Below, piece after piece: positions 61,435-64,000 of a DNA stretch of 64,000 nucleotides. The DNA comes from Haploplasma axanthum. Its GTDB lineage: Bacteria; Bacillota_I; Bacilli_A; Acholeplasmatales; Acholeplasmataceae. The notes under the pieces were generated by a model. It saw only the letters and a list, made by a program, of their open reading frames with translations, was not told where the DNA came from and did no database searches. The translations under genes were made by a program, and so were the position numbers. Numbering within the stretch: the first letter of the stretch is position 1; every line of letters begins with the position of its first letter. The stretch lies in contig NZ_LR215048.1 of assembly GCF_900660745.1 (NCBI RefSeq), positions 930,001 to 994,000 on the forward strand, written 5' to 3'.

Positions 61435-61650
61435 TTATTTTTTTGATATAGTTAATTCAACATCTTTGTTGATTGAATACAGAACTCTAGATCTAAATCT
61501 ATTAAGATTAGTATAAATATTACGAAGAGAATATATATCATTTAATTCTTTATTTGAAGATAGTAAATGAACTAAAAGTGTTTTTGAATAAAAAATAAGA
61601 AGTAGCTATTTTCTTTATAAAATAAAATACTAGAAATTGAAGCTAAAAAA
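61435..61650 (-). pseudogene. Probable gene relic
   Basis: On the minus strand a coding-like tail of about 54 codons (reading ELNDIYSLRNIYTNLNRFRS, then a TAA at 61435-61437) is preceded in another frame by about 20 plausible codons (ISSILFYKENSYFLFF). There is no start or ribosome site. It looks like the 3' end of a decayed gene of unknown family, next to the IS1595 insertion. Confidence 0.3.
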
Positions 61651-61748
61651 GGAGTCGAGGAGCGTACTAGAAAAATAGGTTCAGAGTCTTATCGAATTGG
61701 ATATATATCGGTTTTTTTTTTCTGGGGTGTGTAGATAATAGTTGATAT

Positions 61749-62651
61749 TTATCTGTTTTCCAGAATTTCTGTAATACCTTTGTCTTTCATAAAATCATCA
61801 AAAGTAACTTCTTTTATTGATTTTAGAACTCTTTTAAATATACTTTTAATCATTTTATTTTTAGTTTTAATTCTTTGATTCATATTTTTAATATTATGAT
61901 ACGCTAAATAGTTTTGCCTATAAACGAAAAAATTCAAATAGTGTTGTAAGTTTTTAAGTTTATATCCAGAATGTTTATAGAGAAATCTTTTTAATATACT
62001 ATGATAATTGTCTACCATTATGGTTGAATATTCTCCAGTTTCATCTTTTCTTCCATTGATATTTTCCACTTCAAATTGATTCATGAATTGATATGTTTTA
62101 GTGTTCCCGTCATGAATAAATTTTTCAACTTGTCCAATATTGTCAGTGAAATTATCAATGAATTGCTGAGGGAGAGGCATTGCTCTGGATACTACTTTAG
62201 CTACAGATACACCATATATATTTACCATTGTGACTACACATAACTGGTTAAATGAGAGACCTCTAATACCTTTACCATCTGGTCTAACATGTTTATAGGG
62301 TTTTTCTCTAATACTAATGAATGTTTCATCAATTACGATCACTCCACTTATCTTCAAGTTTTCTTGATAGTTCTTTAATGAATGAAATATAATATATCTA
62401 TAATATAAAACTGTTTTAATATTAATATCAAGATTTCTTGCAATAACTTCCAGCGTAACATCATCAATCATAAAAGCTATTAACTTTTTGATTTTATAAT
62501 CACTTAACTTAAGATGTTTCATTGGAGTCTTATCAATTATGAAAGTTTTTAAACAACTCTTACATTTATATCTTTGTTTATTATTTTTGTCTTTTCCATT
62601 TTTTATTAAACTGTTAAAAGAACCACATAGATCACAGTTTTGGTTCTGCAT
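61749..62651 (-). CDS. IS1595-family (ISXO2-like) transposase
   Basis: A 300-residue transposase. N-terminal zinc ribbon with C6, C9, C30 and C33; a helix-turn-helix-like stretch; then the RNase H-fold core with D108 (VIDETF) and D181 (FIHDGNTKTY), and the C-terminal DNYHSILKRFLYKHSGYKLKNLQHYLNFFVYRQNY block typical of ISXO2-like proteins. RBS AAAGGG (62658-62663) lies six bases before ATG 62651, but it is embedded in a hairpin (see leader). The stop lies 2-3 bases inside the left terminal repeat. Confidence 0.9.
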   Translation of the reverse strand: MQNQNCDLCGSFNSLIKNGKDKNNKQRYKCKSCLKTFIIDKTPMKHLKLSDYKIKKLIAFMIDDVTLEVIARNLDINIKTVLYYRYIIFHSLKNYQENLKISGVIVIDETFISIREKPYKHVRPDGKGIRGLSFNQLCVVTMVNIYGVSVAKVVSRAMPLPQQFIDNFTDNIGQVEKFIHDGNTKTYQFMNQFEVENINGRKDETGEYSTIMVDNYHSILKRFLYKHSGYKLKNLQHYLNFFVYRQNYLAYHNIKNMNQRIKTKNKMIKSIFKRVLKSIKEVTFDDFMKDKGITEILENR

Positions 62652-62761
62652 TGACGTCCCTTTCTACTATAAAAGCGAGTGTTTTATCCTAAAGGAACGT
62701 CGCCAAACAATCCAGGAATAAAACACTCGCTTTTATAGTTCCTTTATTAAGATTGTTTGGC
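62652..62761 (-). promoter_or_regulatory. Structured leader of the IS1595 transposase mRNA with two alternative folds
   Basis: Fold A: hairpin 1 (11-bp stem, 62751-62761 with 62702-62712) and hairpin 2 (11-bp stem with one G-U, 62691-62701 with 62653-62663), the latter burying the AAAGGG ribosome site at 62658-62663. Fold B: a perfect 22-bp helix between the two loops (62718-62739 with 62666-62687), which excludes hairpins 1 and 2 unless they kiss and leaves the ribosome site single-stranded. Confidence 0.75.
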
Positions 62762-62767
62762 ATTATT

Positions 62768-62776
62768 ATTATAACA
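62768..62776 (-). promoter_or_regulatory. Extended -10 promoter of the IS1595 transposase
   Basis: On the minus strand TGT-TATAAT (62768-62776). Transcription would begin near 62761, precisely at the 5' base of leader hairpin 1. Confidence 0.55.
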
Positions 62777-62878
62777 TTGTTTTTATTTTTTTATAATGGA
62801 CTTAAAGCTTTTGTTATCGTTATTTAAGCATAGTCATCAACTATTATCTCCACATCCCAGTTTTTTTTTGCTATATAA

Positions 62879-63079
62879 TTGCATTTTTTAGTTATAGACT
62901 TAATAAAGCAAAATGAAAGCATGCTACCGCAGTACATGTTAATTATTGCCACACTACAGTTATTTCCAAGCATATATAAATTTATCAAAATCAAAGAAAA
63001 AATAGAAGTTTTATTCATTATATTTGCATCTATTACAAGTATACTTTCTGCTATTCAATATATCCGCGAAATAATATAA
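62879..63079 (+). CDS. Possible small membrane protein or fragment
   Basis: A 66-codon frame (TTG start; MLPQYMLIIATLQL from the in-frame ATG 62921) with two hydrophobic segments and stop at 63077. No ribosome site is evident before either start. The IS1595 element sits just upstream, so the 5' part may be lost. It precedes a decayed XRE gene; small membrane proteins often pair with such regulators. Confidence 0.3.
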   Translation: MHFLVIDLIKQNESMLPQYMLIIATLQLFPSIYKFIKIKEKIEVLFIIFASITSILSAIQYIREII

Positions 63080-63083
63080 CGGA

Positions 63084-63307
63084 AAAACTATCATTTAAAA
63101 ACAGAATTAGAGTAGCAAGAGCTGAAAAAGAAATCTACAAGATGAATTAGAGAAAAGTTTGGTGTGTCCCGTCAAACAATTAGTGCGATTGAAACATGAC
63201 AATTTAATCCAAAAGCCAAATTAGCACTTTTAATATGTTATGCTCTTGATAAGAATTTTGAGGAGTTATTTTATTTCGAAAGTTCTAATGAAAATAGATT
63301 CGTATAA
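63084..63307 (+). pseudogene. Decayed XRE-family HTH regulator
   Basis: Pieces of a short Cro/CI-type regulator can be read in successive frames: KNRIRVARAEKE, then LQDELEK in a second frame, then KFGVSRQTISAIET in a third. A TGA replaces the usual glycine codon (ET-stop-QFNP), and the frame resumes with KLALLICYALDKNFEELFYF to a TAA at 63305. Two frameshifts and one nonsense codon make it non-functional. It could not be rescued by reading TGA as tryptophan. Confidence 0.8.
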
Positions 63308-63418
63308 TATTTGTTGATATAAAAGTAATTTAAGTGGAAAATTACTAATATAATATTTGAAGATGATTGCAAGAATAATCATGTGATTAAGTGAAAAAAC
63401 AAGTGAGGGGAATTCAAG
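63308..63418. other. Intergenic region before the KilA-N gene
   Basis: About 110 bases without a gene or clear hairpin. GTGAGGGG at 63402-63409 is the ribosome site of the next gene. Confidence 0.4.
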
Positions 63419-64000
63419 ATGGCGAAAAAACAAGTTGATGTGCAAGGAATTAAAGTTTCATACATAAAAATAAAAGATAATGATTACATATCATTAACCG
63501 ATATTGCTAGAGTTAGGGAAAGCGAGTTTCCAAGCACAATCATTCAAAATTGGATGAGAAATAAAAATACGGTAGAGTATTTAGGTGTTTGGGAAAAACT
63601 ATACAATCCCAATTTTAATTCCATCGAATTCGATAGAATTGACAAAGAATCAGGCAGAAACTCATTCATGTTAACGCCAAAAAGATGGATAAGTGCTGTT
63701 AACTCCATTGGAATCATCACTAAACAAGGTAGATATGCCGATACACTTGCTCATAGAGATATTGCTTTTAAGTTTGCTGGATGGCTTTCAGTTGAGTTTG
63801 AACTTTATATTATCAAAGAATTTCAACGCTTAAAACAGGATGAAAGTAAACTAATTGAGTGGAATGCTAAAAGAGAACTGGCAAAAGTTAATTATTTAAT
63901 ACATACAGATGCAATTAAAGAAAACTTGATTGTGTCTGATTTGAAAAAAGAACAAATCAATTATGTCTATGCCAATGAATCAGATATGCTAAACGTGGCG
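63419..64000 (+). CDS. KilA-N domain DNA-binding protein, 3' end outside window
   Basis: ATG 63419 follows GAGGGG by 7-8 bases and opens a frame of 194 codons still open at the window edge. The N-terminal 150 residues match the KilA-N pattern: IKIKDNDYISLTDIARV, IIQNWMRNKNTVEYLGVWE, then GRYADTLAHRDIAFKFAGWL and EFELYIIKEFQRLKQDE. KilA-N proteins occur in phages and bacterial islands and bind DNA. Codons with C in third position (TCC, CCC, GCC) are commoner than in neighbours, hinting at recent transfer. It follows the IS and decayed regulator, so this edge is likely an accessory region. Confidence 0.85.
   Translation, partial: MAKKQVDVQGIKVSYIKIKDNDYISLTDIARVRESEFPSTIIQNWMRNKNTVEYLGVWEKLYNPNFNSIEFDRIDKESGRNSFMLTPKRWISAVNSIGIITKQGRYADTLAHRDIAFKFAGWLSVEFELYIIKEFQRLKQDESKLIEWNAKRELAKVNYLIHTDAIKENLIVSDLKKEQINYVYANESDMLNVA

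Larger units (their letters stand above)
61722..62860 (-). mobile_element. Complete IS1595-family insertion sequence
   Basis: Terminal inverted repeats of 25 bases lie at 61722-61746 and 62836-62860 (23 of 25 match; outer bases CTGGG). The element is flanked on both sides by at least eight T, consistent with an 8-bp target duplication in a poly-T tract. It is 1,139 bp long with one transposase gene on the minus strand, plus a structured leader. Both ends and the gene are intact. Confidence 0.9.

Noticed and set aside
62824-63018. Minus-strand frame of 64 codons
   Set aside because: It runs through the IS1595 terminal repeat and opposite a frame of equal merit; no ribosome site.

Overview
This window is a very AT-rich chromosomal segment that reads cleanly with the standard bacterial code. 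TGA is a genuine stop (for example at the end of the jetA-like gene near 1482) and tryptophan is encoded by TGG. The gene set suggests a wall-less Mollicute that keeps the standard code, most likely Acholeplasmataceae or a close relative: a PPi-type phosphofructokinase beside the ATP type, a ClpB lacking its N domain under CIRCE control, DnaE, oligoendopeptidase F, class Ib ribonucleotide reductase, and no peptidoglycan genes in view. The assignment is inference; no rRNA is present to confirm it.

Layout. 1-7343: a three-gene Wadjet/MksBEF-like SMC operon (jetA-jetB-jetC, no jetD), a CshA-like DEAD-box helicase, tRNA-Arg and tRNA-Ser. 7344-11260: an accessory cassette (secreted beta-rich protein plus fused ABC ATPase-permease) bounded by two 61-bp direct repeats that carry the tRNA terminator. 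11260-14900: YolD plus a Y-family polymerase, a flavin reductase-like protein and an aldo/keto reductase. 15048-23021: a second accessory island with a permease carrying a dead ABC ATPase domain, a secreted protein interrupted by an in-frame stop, a lipoprotein, and an ATPase-permease/ATPase/permease operon. 23069-37315: pepF, nrdI-nrdE-nrdF-nrdH, dnaE and a 1766-residue CvpA-like membrane protein with long repeats. 37407-43933: uppS, HD-GYP and GGDEF proteins, PPi-PFK on the minus strand, diverging from pfkA and pyk. 44025-51795: Na/Pi symporter, M29 aminopeptidase, an Rrf2 regulator with its FMN reductase, a four-gene membrane/XRE operon and an M28 peptidase. 51880-60345: IS110-family element, OsmC/Ohr protein, MFS carrier, quinone reductase-like protein, ClpB, TrhO, a small membrane protein and tRNA-Cys. 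60381-64000: a mobile/defence-like end with an Mrr-like nuclease carrying tandem HRDC domains, a complete IS1595-family element (terminal inverted repeats and a poly-T target duplication), a decayed XRE regulator and a truncated KilA-N gene.

How the genes fit together. Glycolysis (pfp, pfkA, pyk), dNTP supply and replication (nrd, dnaE), peptide use (pepF, M29, M28) and redox defence (Ohr, FMN and quinone reductases) form the housekeeping core. Between them sit two clusters pairing exported proteins with FtsX/MacB-type ABC transporters, which look like toxin/bacteriocin export-immunity or envelope-stress modules of unrecognised family.

Regulatory signals read directly include a CIRCE overlapping a consensus promoter before clpB, a 19-bp palindrome enclosing the -10 box of the Rrf2 operon, a palindrome in the nrd promoter spacer, and a 110-nt leader of the IS1595 transposase that can fold in two mutually exclusive ways with the ribosome site free or buried. 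The last item and the two ABC/exported-protein clusters are the best candidates for undescribed biology.
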